Below are positions 27,098 through 35,263 of a stretch of 64,000 nt of DNA, in pieces. Origin of the DNA: Streptacidiphilus albus JL83 (lineage in GTDB: Bacteria; Actinomycetota; Actinomycetes; Streptomycetales; Streptomycetaceae). The stretch's first letter is position 1; every line of letters starts with the position of its first letter. Where the stretch lies: assembly GCF_000744705.1 (NCBI RefSeq), contig NZ_JQML01000001.1:6396017-6460016 (forward strand). The letters run 5' to 3'. The notes under the pieces are model-generated. The model saw only the letters and a list, made by a program, of their open reading frames with translations, was not told where the DNA came from and did no database searches. The translations under genes were made by a program, and so were the position numbers.

Positions 27098-27121
27098 CCT
27101 CTTGGTCGTTACACCAAGGGG
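27098..27121. promoter_or_regulatory. Inverted repeat CCTCTTGGT-N6-ACCAAGGGG before the siderophore operon
   Basis: Nine-base arms (one mismatch) flank a six-base spacer, 45 bp before the aminotransferase start, where it could overlap the promoter or sit in the early leader. It is a candidate operator distinct in sequence from the two GTCCCG palindromes upstream. Confidence 0.5.
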
Positions 27122-27165
27122 TGCCGTCTCCGCCGGCACCCGTACAGCGAGGAGGAACCGCCGCC

Positions 27166-28581
27166 GTGACGCTGTCCGCCGAACCGGCCCCGTCCGCCGC
27201 CCCCGAGGCCCTGCTCGGCCGTCAGGCCGCCCGGGAGTCCGCCGCCAGGACCTACGCCCGTTCCCTGCCCGTGGTCCCGGTCCGCGCCCGGGGGATGACG
27301 GTGGAGGGCGCCGACGGCCGGCGCTACCTCGACTGCCTCTCCGGCGCGGGCACGCTGGCCCTGGGCCACAACCACCCGGTGGTGCTCCGGGCCATCCGGG
27401 AGCTGCTGGACTCCGGCGCCCCGCTGCAGGTGCTGGACCTCGCCACCCCGGTCAAGGACGCCTTCACCACCGAGCTGCTGGCGAGCCTCCCGCCGGAGTT
27501 CGCCCGGGACGCCCGGATCCAGTTCTGCGGACCGGCCGGCACGGACGCCGTCGAGGCCGCGCTGAAGCTGGTCCGCACCGCCACCGGGCGCTCCGGGCTG
27601 CTGGCCTTCACCGGGGCCTACCACGGGATGACCGCGGGCGCGCTGGCCGCGGGCGGCGACAACGCGGTGCGGGCGGGCTTAGCGGGAACGGTTCAGCAGC
27701 CGGTCCGGCTGCCCTTCCCCTACGACTACCGCTGCCCCTTCGGCGTCGGCGGCCCGGAGGCGGCCCGGCTCTCCGCCCACTGGACGGCGTCCCTGCTGGA
27801 CGATCCCAAGGCCGGGATCGAACCCGTGGCCGGGATGATCGTCGAGGCGGTGCAGGGCGAGGGCGGGGTGATCCCGGCGCCCGACGACTGGCTGCGCGCC
27901 CTGCGCCGGCTCACCCGGGAGCGGTCCGTCCCGCTGATCGTCGACGAGGTGCAGACCGGGGTCGGCCGGACCGGCGCCTTCTGGGCCGTCCAGCACTCCG
28001 GGATCATTCCGGACGTGATGGTCCTCTCCAAGGCGATCGGCGGCAGCCTGCCGCTCGCCGCCATCGTCTACCGGGGCGAGCTCGACGTCTGGGCGCCGGG
28101 GGCGCACGCCGGGACCTTCCGCGGCAACCAGCTGGCCATGGCCGCCGGGACCGCCACCCTCCGCCATGTCAGGGAACACGGCCTGGCCGCCCGGGCGGCG
28201 CTGCTCGGCGAGTGGCTGGCCGGTCGGCTGCGCGGCCTGATGTCCGAGTTCGCCGCCATCGGCGAGGTCCGCGGGCGAGGTCTGATGCTGGGCGTGGAGC
28301 TGGTCGACGCCCACGCCGAACCGGACCCCCGGGGTACCAGGCCGGCCGCGCCCGCCCTCGCCTCGGCGGTCCGGGCGGAGGCGCTGCGGCGCGGCCTGAT
28401 CGTCGAACTCGGCGGCCGCCACGGCAGCGTGGTCCGGCTGCTGCCCCCGCTCACCATGACCGACGAACAGGCCGACGCCGTCTTCGAGCGGCTGGCGGAA
28501 GCGATCCGGGCGGCGACGGCGGGCGGGCCGGGCCCGGCGGCGGACACCGGCGTACTGCCGCGCCAGGGCGGTGACCGGTGA
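27166..28581 (+). CDS. Diaminobutyrate--2-oxoglutarate aminotransferase
   Basis: This class III PLP aminotransferase (471 residues) has the DABA aminotransferase pattern: FCGPAGTDAVEAALKLVR, YHGMTAGAL, EAVQGEGGVIPAP, the aspartate of LIVDEVQTGVGRTG and the PLP lysine in VLSKAIGGSLPLA. It would convert aspartate-semialdehyde and glutamate into L-2,4-diaminobutyrate, first step toward 1,3-diaminopropane in rhizobactin-type siderophores (RhbA equivalent). The GTG at 27166 follows GGAGGA. Its stop overlaps the next gene as GTGA. Confidence 0.9.
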   Translation: MTLSAEPAPSAAPEALLGRQAARESAARTYARSLPVVPVRARGMTVEGADGRRYLDCLSGAGTLALGHNHPVVLRAIRELLDSGAPLQVLDLATPVKDAFTTELLASLPPEFARDARIQFCGPAGTDAVEAALKLVRTATGRSGLLAFTGAYHGMTAGALAAGGDNAVRAGLAGTVQQPVRLPFPYDYRCPFGVGGPEAARLSAHWTASLLDDPKAGIEPVAGMIVEAVQGEGGVIPAPDDWLRALRRLTRERSVPLIVDEVQTGVGRTGAFWAVQHSGIIPDVMVLSKAIGGSLPLAAIVYRGELDVWAPGAHAGTFRGNQLAMAAGTATLRHVREHGLAARAALLGEWLAGRLRGLMSEFAAIGEVRGRGLMLGVELVDAHAEPDPRGTRPAAPALASAVRAEALRRGLIVELGGRHGSVVRLLPPLTMTDEQADAVFERLAEAIRAATAGGPGPAADTGVLPRQGGDR

Positions 28582-30077
28582 GCGGCGCCGCCGACGGACC
28601 GGAGCGGCCGGTCGCAGCGCTCGCGCCGCTCGCCGGGGGCCGGGCCGGGCCGGACGCGCTCGGACCGCTGCTGGCGGTGGCCCTCGACGCGCTCCGGGCC
28701 GGAGCCGCCCGGCGCGGCGGTCCGCTGCCGTCCGGCGGACCCGCCGAGGTCGCCGCCGGTCTGGCCGAGCTGCTCGACCCGGACACCCTGCTGCCCGAAC
28801 GCGGCGACCCGGACGCCCTGCGGCAGTTGACCGAGGCCCTGGCCGCCACCGCCGCCGACCCGGCGGACCCGGACTGCGCCGCCCACCTCCATGTCCCGCC
28901 GCTGGCCGTGGCCGTCGCCGCCGACCTCGCCGCCTCCGCGCTCAACCCCTCGCTCGACTCCTGGGACCAGGCGCCCGGGGCCACCTCGGTCGAGCGCGCC
29001 GTGATCCACACCCTGGCCGCACTGGTCGGCCACCCGCGCCCGGAGGCCGCTGACGGGGTGTTCACCACCGGCGGCACCGCCTCCAACCTCACCGGGCTGC
29101 TGCTCGCCCGCGACGCGCTGCCCCGCGCCCGGCACCCCGCCGACCGGCTCACCGTCCACTGCTCCGCCGCCGCGCACTTCTCGGTGGCGCGGGCCGCCGC
29201 CGTCCTCGGACTCGCCCCGGACTCCGTGGTGCCGATCGACACCGACACCGGCGGCCGGATGGACCCCCGGGTGCTGGACTGGTCGCTCACCGACGCCCGC
29301 GCCGAGGGCCGGACCCCGATGTGCGTGGTCGCCACCGCCGGGACCACCGACCTCGGCGCGATCGACCCGCTGCGGGCCGTCGCCGCCGTCACCTCCCGCC
29401 ACGGAGTCCGGCTGCACGTGGATGCCGCCTACGGCGGGGGAGCGCTCTTCTCCCGAGGGCTCGCCCCGCTGCTGGACGGCCTCGGCCTCGCCGACAGCAT
29501 CGGCCTGGACCTGCACAAGCTCGGCTGGCAGCCGATCGCCGCCGGGGTGCTGCTGGTGCGCGACAGCTCGCTGCTCGCGCCGCTCGGGCAGCGGGCGGTC
29601 TACCTCAACCCGGTCGACGACGAGGAGGCCGGCTACACCTCGCTGCTCGGCCAATCGCTGCGGACCACCCGGCGACCGGACGCCTTCAAGGTCGCGGTCA
29701 CCCTCCGCAGCCTCGGCCGGGAGGGGCTGGGCGCGCTGGTCGACCGCTGCCACGACCTCGCCCGGTACGCCGCTGCCCGGATCGCCGCCGAACCGCGCCT
29801 CGAACTGGTCGCCGAACCGGTGCTCACCACCGTCCTCTTCCGCTACCTCCCGCCGGAGGCCGGGCAGGCCGGGCAGGCCGACCGGATCAACGCGGGGCTG
29901 CGCCGACGGCTGCTGGCCGCCGGTCGCGCCGTTGTCGGCCGCACCGAACTCGCGGACGGCGGAGTGCGGTTGAAACTCACCCTGCTCAACCCGCACACCA
30001 CCGAAGCCGACCTCGACCGCCTGCTGGGGCTCGTCCTCGCGGCCGGGGCAGAAGAAGAGCAGGAGACCCACCAGTGA
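28578..30077 (+). CDS. PLP-dependent L-2,4-diaminobutyrate decarboxylase
   Basis: This 499-residue group II decarboxylase has FTTGGTASNLTGLLLARD, the HVDAAYGGGALFS aspartate motif and the PLP lysine in LDLHKLGWQPIAAG. The L-H-K-L-G-W-Q form is typical for siderophore diaminobutyrate decarboxylases. The product, 1,3-diaminopropane, would be the siderophore backbone (RhbB equivalent). The start codon overlaps the stop of the aminotransferase and its own stop overlaps the synthetase start, so the first three genes form a tightly coupled operon. Confidence 0.9.
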   Translation: MSGAADGPERPVAALAPLAGGRAGPDALGPLLAVALDALRAGAARRGGPLPSGGPAEVAAGLAELLDPDTLLPERGDPDALRQLTEALAATAADPADPDCAAHLHVPPLAVAVAADLAASALNPSLDSWDQAPGATSVERAVIHTLAALVGHPRPEAADGVFTTGGTASNLTGLLLARDALPRARHPADRLTVHCSAAAHFSVARAAAVLGLAPDSVVPIDTDTGGRMDPRVLDWSLTDARAEGRTPMCVVATAGTTDLGAIDPLRAVAAVTSRHGVRLHVDAAYGGGALFSRGLAPLLDGLGLADSIGLDLHKLGWQPIAAGVLLVRDSSLLAPLGQRAVYLNPVDDEEAGYTSLLGQSLRTTRRPDAFKVAVTLRSLGREGLGALVDRCHDLARYAAARIAAEPRLELVAEPVLTTVLFRYLPPEAGQAGQADRINAGLRRRLLAAGRAVVGRTELADGGVRLKLTLLNPHTTEADLDRLLGLVLAAGAEEEQETHQ

Positions 30078-31939
30078 GCACCGCTGCGACCGGCGGACTG
30101 CCGGCCCAGACCTGTGGCGAGAGCCGGGTCGAACCTGTCGACGAGAGCGGCCCCGAGGACCCGCTGCTGCACCCGGACGCCGTGGTCGCCGCCGACAGCG
30201 CCGCCACCGAGAACCTGCTCCGCTGCTGGATCCGGGAGACCGGCCTCGCCGAGCCGCCCGGCTCCACCCTGCGGATCGCCCTCGGCGAGGAACTGCGGTT
30301 GGTGGTGCCGGTCCGCCACTGGTCGCCGAGCGGCTGGCACCGCTTCGGCCGCGCCCGGTTGAGCGCGGAACCCGGCCCGGGTCATCCGGTCGACGCGGTG
30401 ACCGTGGCCGCCCTGCTGGCCCGCGAGGCCGGTGCGGCCCGCGCGGGCGAAGGGGCGGACGGGGGCGGAGCAGGCGACGACGCCGTCCGCCGGACCGCCG
30501 AACTCGCCGGGCGGGTCGCGGACTCGGTCCGGCGCACCGCCCGGTTCCTCGCCGACCGCCGCGACGCCCCGCTGCCCGCACCCGGCACCGCGCCGTTCCT
30601 GGAGTCCGAGCAGGACCTGCTGCTCGGCCACCCGCTGCATCCCACTCCCAAGAGCCGGGAGGGGCTGGGGGAGGCAGAGACCGCCGCCTACTCGCCCGAA
30701 CTGCGCGGCGCGCACCGGCTGCACTGGTTCGCGGTGGAGAACGCCCTCGCCGCCGGGGACTCGGCGCTGCCGGAGGAGGCCGCCGCGATCACCGCCGCGC
30801 TGGCCCCGCCGCTGCCCTCCGGCACCACCGCCCTGCCGCTGCATCCTTGGCAGGCACGGGAACTGACGCAGCGTCCTGACGTTGCCGGGCTGCTCTCCGC
30901 CGGGCGGCTGCACGACCTCGGCCCGCACGGTCCGTTCTGGTACCCGACCTCCTCGCTGCGCACCGTCTACCGACCCGACGTCCCGTACATGCTCAAGCTC
31001 TCGCTGGGACTGTCGATCACCAACTCCCGCCGGGAGAACCTGCGCAAGGAGCTGCACCGGGGCCTGGAGGTGCACCGGCTGCTGGAGGCCGGTCTCCCGG
31101 CCGGGCTGGGGGCGGAGTGGCGGGCCGCCCACCCAGGCTTCGACATCGTCCGCGACCCCGCCTGGATCGGCGCCGACCTGCCCGGACGCGACCCCGCGCT
31201 GCCCAGCGGCCTGGACACGGTGATCCGGAGCAACCCCTTCGGGCCCCGTGACCGGGTCCGCTGCCTGGCCGGGCTGGTCGCCGGGGCGCCGGTGGCGTCC
31301 CGCCTCGGCGCGCTGGTGGGCGAGCTGGCCGGACGCACCGGCCGGTCCGGGCCGACCGTCGCCGCCGAATGGTTCCTCCGCTACCTGCACGCGGTGGTGC
31401 TGCCGGTGCTCTGGCTGGACGGCCACGCCGGGATCGCGCTGGAGGCCCACCAGCAGAACACCCTGGTGCTGCTCGACGCCCAGGGCTGGCCGGTCGGCGG
31501 CCGCTACCGGGACAACCAGGGCTACTACTTCCGCGAGTCCCGGACGGCCGCACTGCGGGCCCGGCTTCCCGGGCTCGGCGCCGCCAGCGACACCTTCGTG
31601 CCCGACGCCGTCGCCGACGAGCGCTTCGCCTACTACCTGGGCATCAACAACCTGCTCGGCCTGGTCGGCGCGTTCGGCTCGCAGCGGCTCGTCGACGAGC
31701 GGGTGCTGCTCGCGGCGCTGCGCCGGTTCCTGGCCGGCCGGGCCGTCGCCGACTGCCGCTCCTCCCTGCCCGAACTGCTGCTGGACGCCCCGGTGCTGCG
31801 CTGCAAGGCCAACCTGCTCACCCGGCTGCACGGCCTGGACGAGCTGGTCGGACCGGTCGAGACCCAGTCCGTCTACGTCGCCCTCGGCAACCCGCTCGTC
31901 GCCACCCGTTCCCGCGAGACCGCCGGAGTCGCCCCGTGA
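30074..31939 (+). CDS. IucA/IucC-family NRPS-independent siderophore synthetase
   Basis: NIS synthetases adenylate citrate or a citrate monoamide and condense it with an amine. The 621-residue protein has GHPLHPTPKSREGL, ALPLHPWQARELTQ, TSSLRTVYRPD, MLKLSLGLSITNSRRE and ALEAHQQNTLVLLD, all the ATP and substrate-binding blocks of the family, plus the FhuF-like C-terminal part. It occupies the RhbC position. A second synthetase (RhbF/IucC) would normally be needed for a dihydroxamate citrate siderophore but is absent from the window. The GTG start overlaps the decarboxylase stop. Confidence 0.93.
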   Translation: MSTAATGGLPAQTCGESRVEPVDESGPEDPLLHPDAVVAADSAATENLLRCWIRETGLAEPPGSTLRIALGEELRLVVPVRHWSPSGWHRFGRARLSAEPGPGHPVDAVTVAALLAREAGAARAGEGADGGGAGDDAVRRTAELAGRVADSVRRTARFLADRRDAPLPAPGTAPFLESEQDLLLGHPLHPTPKSREGLGEAETAAYSPELRGAHRLHWFAVENALAAGDSALPEEAAAITAALAPPLPSGTTALPLHPWQARELTQRPDVAGLLSAGRLHDLGPHGPFWYPTSSLRTVYRPDVPYMLKLSLGLSITNSRRENLRKELHRGLEVHRLLEAGLPAGLGAEWRAAHPGFDIVRDPAWIGADLPGRDPALPSGLDTVIRSNPFGPRDRVRCLAGLVAGAPVASRLGALVGELAGRTGRSGPTVAAEWFLRYLHAVVLPVLWLDGHAGIALEAHQQNTLVLLDAQGWPVGGRYRDNQGYYFRESRTAALRARLPGLGAASDTFVPDAVADERFAYYLGINNLLGLVGAFGSQRLVDERVLLAALRRFLAGRAVADCRSSLPELLLDAPVLRCKANLLTRLHGLDELVGPVETQSVYVALGNPLVATRSRETAGVAP

Positions 31940-32143
31940 ACCGCCACCTCCCGCCGGACGGCGCGGGCCCGGCCCCGCCCCGCCCACTGCGCCCGCTGCG
32001 TCGGTGCCTGCTCCGTCCGTGCCTGCTCCGGCGGCCGCGCCCGCGTCCGCTCCGGCCGCCCGTCCCGGCCGGGCGGTTCCGGCACAGGGGCCGGCCGGGT
32101 CCGCGCCGCGCTCCGGCTCCACGGCGCGGACCTGCTGGACGGG

Positions 32144-32683
32144 GTGCCGCGCTGGGGAGTGATGGACACCTCGGTCGGACAGTTCCGGCTCCAGCCGGTA
32201 CGGCTGCCGCGCGACCTCGCGCAGGTGGCCGGCTGGATGAACGACCCCGACATCGCCGCCTTCTGGGAGCTGGCCGGCCCCAAGGAGCTGACCGAGCACC
32301 ATATCCGGGTCCAGCTCGACGGCGACGGGCGCAGCGTCCCCTGCCTGGGGCTGCTCGACGGCGTGCCGATGAGCTACTGGGAGGTGTACCGGGCGGACCT
32401 CGACCCGATCGCGCTGCACTACCCGTCGCGTCCGCACGACACCGGGCTGCACCTGCTGCTCGGCCCGGCCGACACCCGGGGCCGGGGGATCGGCAGCGTG
32501 CTGCTGCGGGCCGTGGCCGAACGCGTGCTGCGCGAGCGGCACGACGCCCGCCGGGTGGTCGCCGAGCCGGACATCCGCAACGTCCCGTCCATGCACGCCT
32601 TCCTCAAGGCGGGGTTCCGGCACGACCGGGACCTGCCGCTGCCCGGCAAGCACGCCGCCCTGCTGGTCTACGACCGCCGCTGA
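32144..32683 (+). CDS. GNAT acyltransferase of the siderophore operon (5' end uncertain)
   Basis: This 179-residue acyltransferase resembles RhbD/IucB-type enzymes that acylate the N-hydroxy-diamine: GWMNDPDIAAFWELAG, LHLLLGPADTRGRGIGSVLLRA (acetyl-CoA loop) and NVPSMHAFLKAGF. The start is problematic. A GTG at 31936 overlapping the synthetase stop would be the expected start but is in another frame. The in-frame sequence before 32144 (RLHGADLLDG) already looks like homologous protein with no start codon. One or more frameshifts in the 31940-32110 linker are likely, or the gene starts at 32144 or the ATG at 32162. Confidence 0.75.
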   Translation: MPRWGVMDTSVGQFRLQPVRLPRDLAQVAGWMNDPDIAAFWELAGPKELTEHHIRVQLDGDGRSVPCLGLLDGVPMSYWEVYRADLDPIALHYPSRPHDTGLHLLLGPADTRGRGIGSVLLRAVAERVLRERHDARRVVAEPDIRNVPSMHAFLKAGFRHDRDLPLPGKHAALLVYDRR

Positions 32684-32751
32684 CCCTGTCCGAGGGGCTT
32701 CGGCCCCGCACCTGCAGCCCGCCCGCCTCCCGCTCGAAAGCCGTCGTCACC

Positions 32752-34278
32752 GTGGACCTCACCGCCCCCGACCCTGCCCCCGATCCCGGCTCCCGCGCCC
32801 AGCCGCTCACCCCGCACCGCCTCGTCCCGCGCCGCGCGCGGCACACCGCCGCCGGACCGACCGCCGCCGGACCGACCGCCGCCGGATCCACCGGCACCGG
32901 ACCCGCCGTCGTCCCGTACGACCTGGTCGGCGTCGGCATCGGCCCGTTCAACCTCTCCCTCGCCGCGCTCGCCGACGGGGTGCCCGGACTGCGCAGCCTC
33001 TTCCTCGAGGCCAGGCCCGAGTTCCGCTGGCACCCCGGGCTGCTGCTGGACGGCGCCCGGATGCAGGTGCCGTTCCTGGCCGACCTGGTCAGCCTGGTCG
33101 ACCCCACCAGCCGCTGGTCCTTCCTCGCGTACCTGCGCGCCCACGACCGGCTGTTCCCGTTCTACTTCGCCGAGCAGACCCACCTCTCCCGACGCGAGTA
33201 CGAGCACTACTGCCGCTGGGCCTCGCTCCACCTCCCCAACTGCCGCTTCGGCAGCGCCGTCCGGGCCGTCGGCTGGGACGAGCGGGAACAGCTCTTCCGG
33301 GTCGGCCTGCCCGACGGCAGCACCGTGCCCGCCCGCAACCTCGTCCTCGGCGTCGGCACCGAGCCCGTCGTCCCGCCGGCGCTGGCCTCGCTGCACCGGG
33401 CGGGCCTGGTCCGGCACGCGGAGGACTATCTGAGCTTCCGTCACTCCATGGACGGCGCAGCCGACATCACCGTCCTCGGGTCCGGACAGTCGGGCGCCGA
33501 GGTCTACCTGGACCTGCTCCGCCGTCGCGGCGACCGACCCGCCCCGCACCTGCGCTGGCTCACCCGCAGCCGGGCCATCGCGCCGATGGAGTACTCCAAG
33601 CTCGGCCTGGAGCACTTCACCCCGGACTACACCCGCTACTTCCACGCCCTGCCCCCGGACGTCCGCGACCGGCTGCTGCCGGAGCAGTGGCAGCTCTACA
33701 AGGCCGCCAGCACCGAGACTCTGGCCGCGATCCACGAATCGCTCTACGACCGGACCACCGGCGGGGCCCCGGCCGACGCCGACATCCTGCCCGACACCGA
33801 GGTCACCGCAGCCCGGCCGGGACCCGACGGCGGACTCGTGCTCGACTGCCACCACCGGCAGACGGGCACCGCACACACCCTCCGCACCGACGCGCTGATC
33901 ATGGCCACCGGTTACGCCGCCCGTCGCCCCGCACTGCTCGACCCGCTGTCCGCACTGGTCGACTGGGACGAACAGGGCCGCTTCCGGGTCGACCTGAACC
34001 ACCGGGTCGGCCTCCACCCCCGGGTCACGGCCGGGCTGTACGTCCAGAACGCCGAACTCCACACCCACGGCGTCGGCACCCCGGACCTCGGCCTGGGCGC
34101 GCACCGTGCCGCCACCATCCTCAACGCCGTCGCCGGGCGCCCGGTGCACCGGCTCCCCGCCCGCACCGCCTGGACCACCTTCGGCGTGCCCGCGCCGGAC
34201 ACTGCCCCGGATCCGGCCCCGTACCCGGTCCCGCACCCGGCCGCCGCCGCGCCGCCGCTGCTGCCGACCCCCGGCTGA
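32752..34278 (+). CDS. Lysine/ornithine/diamine N-monooxygenase (siderophore N-hydroxylase)
   Basis: This SidA/IucD/PvdA-family flavoenzyme (508 residues) would N-hydroxylate 1,3-diaminopropane before acylation (RhbE equivalent). It has the FAD motif GVGIGPFNLSLAAL near residue 63, the substrate region FLADLVSLVDPTSRWSFL, the NADPH motif VLGSGQSGAEVYLDLL and the ATGY motif (MATGYAARRPALL). An N-terminal extension of about 55 residues contains three TAAGP repeats, and a Pro-rich tail ends it. The GTG at 32752 lacks a clear ribosome binding site. Confidence 0.9.
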   Translation: MDLTAPDPAPDPGSRAQPLTPHRLVPRRARHTAAGPTAAGPTAAGSTGTGPAVVPYDLVGVGIGPFNLSLAALADGVPGLRSLFLEARPEFRWHPGLLLDGARMQVPFLADLVSLVDPTSRWSFLAYLRAHDRLFPFYFAEQTHLSRREYEHYCRWASLHLPNCRFGSAVRAVGWDEREQLFRVGLPDGSTVPARNLVLGVGTEPVVPPALASLHRAGLVRHAEDYLSFRHSMDGAADITVLGSGQSGAEVYLDLLRRRGDRPAPHLRWLTRSRAIAPMEYSKLGLEHFTPDYTRYFHALPPDVRDRLLPEQWQLYKAASTETLAAIHESLYDRTTGGAPADADILPDTEVTAARPGPDGGLVLDCHHRQTGTAHTLRTDALIMATGYAARRPALLDPLSALVDWDEQGRFRVDLNHRVGLHPRVTAGLYVQNAELHTHGVGTPDLGLGAHRAATILNAVAGRPVHRLPARTAWTTFGVPAPDTAPDPAPYPVPHPAAAAPPLLPTPG

Positions 34279-34330
34279 CCCCCGGCTGACCTCGGCGGTC
34301 GCCCGCGGCCGCGGACTATTCTGATCATCC

Positions 34331-35263
34331 ATGGAGCTCCCCGCCGCACCGTTGACCGTGACCGCTGCCCAGGCCCGGGTCACCGCCCTCGACATACCGG
34401 CCAACGTCGCCATCGCCGCCACCCTCGTCCGCCGGGCCGCCGACCGGGGCACCGACCTGGTGGTCCTGCCCGAACTCTTCCTCACCGGCTACGAACTCCC
34501 CGGTATCACCGCCGATCCGGCGAGCCGGGCGCTGGGTCCGGACGACCCCAGACTCGACCCGCTCGCCGCCGTCTGCGCCGACACCCGCACCGCAGTCGTC
34601 GTCGGCGCGCCGGTGCTGGCTCCGCCGGCCCAGGCCCGACCGGGTCAGGCCCGACCGGGTCAGGACGCCGGCCGCGGCGAGCTGTACATCTCGGCACTGG
34701 TCCTGGACCGGACCGGCGGCCTCGCCGCCCGCTACGACAAGCAGCACGTGACCCCTGGCGAGCGGGCCGCCGGATTCGCGTCCGGACCCGGCGGGTGCAC
34801 CGTCACCCTCGACGGCTGGCGGCTGGGGCTCGGCATCTGCTGGGACTCCGGCTTCCCCGAGCACGCCCGCGCGGCCGCCCTCGACGGGTGCCACGGCTAC
34901 CTCGTCGGCGCGATGTTCGGCGAGGGCCCGGGGGCGCACCAGCGCGCGACCGTCTTCCCGGCGCGCGCCCTCGACAACACCTGTTACGTGGTGCTGGCCA
35001 ACCACAACAGTCCGTCAGGACCGTACCGGGGGTGCGGCGGCAGCGCCGTCTGGGGGCCCGACGGCCACCTGCTCGCGGACGCGGAAACCGCCGATCCGGG
35101 GCTCGCCACCGCCTCGTTCGACCCGGCCGTGCTGGCCTCGGTACGGGCCGGGGAACCGGTGCTGGCCGACCCCTCGCTCACCGCCCCGGTCGGTCCGCGC
35201 CGTGAGGCCGCGCTGGACCGCCCACGGTTGTCAGTGGCTCCGTCTACCCTGGGCAGGCCATGA
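34331..35263 (+). CDS. Carbon-nitrogen hydrolase (nitrilase superfamily)
   Basis: This 310-residue amidase has the Glu-Lys-Cys triad in LVVLPELFLTGYEL, YDKQHVTPGE and LGICWDSGFPE, with the expected spacing for the nitrilase superfamily. It probably hydrolyses an aliphatic amide; the substrate cannot be told. TATTCT lies nine bases before the ATG, suggesting a near-leaderless message. The last 35 bp carry a PafBC-type promoter for the next gene, and its stop overlaps that gene's ATG. Confidence 0.87.
   Translation: MELPAAPLTVTAAQARVTALDIPANVAIAATLVRRAADRGTDLVVLPELFLTGYELPGITADPASRALGPDDPRLDPLAAVCADTRTAVVVGAPVLAPPAQARPGQARPGQDAGRGELYISALVLDRTGGLAARYDKQHVTPGERAAGFASGPGGCTVTLDGWRLGLGICWDSGFPEHARAAALDGCHGYLVGAMFGEGPGAHQRATVFPARALDNTCYVVLANHNSPSGPYRGCGGSAVWGPDGHLLADAETADPGLATASFDPAVLASVRAGEPVLADPSLTAPVGPRREAALDRPRLSVAPSTLGRP
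35228..35250 (+). promoter_or_regulatory. PafBC-type promoter inside the nitrilase gene, driving the DinG-like helicase
   Basis: TTGTCAGTG, eight bases, then TACCCT fits the TTGTCRGTG-N8-TANNNT damage-promoter consensus at every fixed position. It ends ten bases before the helicase ATG, so the transcript would be leaderless or nearly so. The -35 half is identical to that before recA. Confidence 0.82.

Noticed and set aside
26931-27165. Iron-regulator box before the siderophore operon
   Set aside because: No TTAGGTTAGGC-like sequence could be found on either strand in the 235-bp gap.
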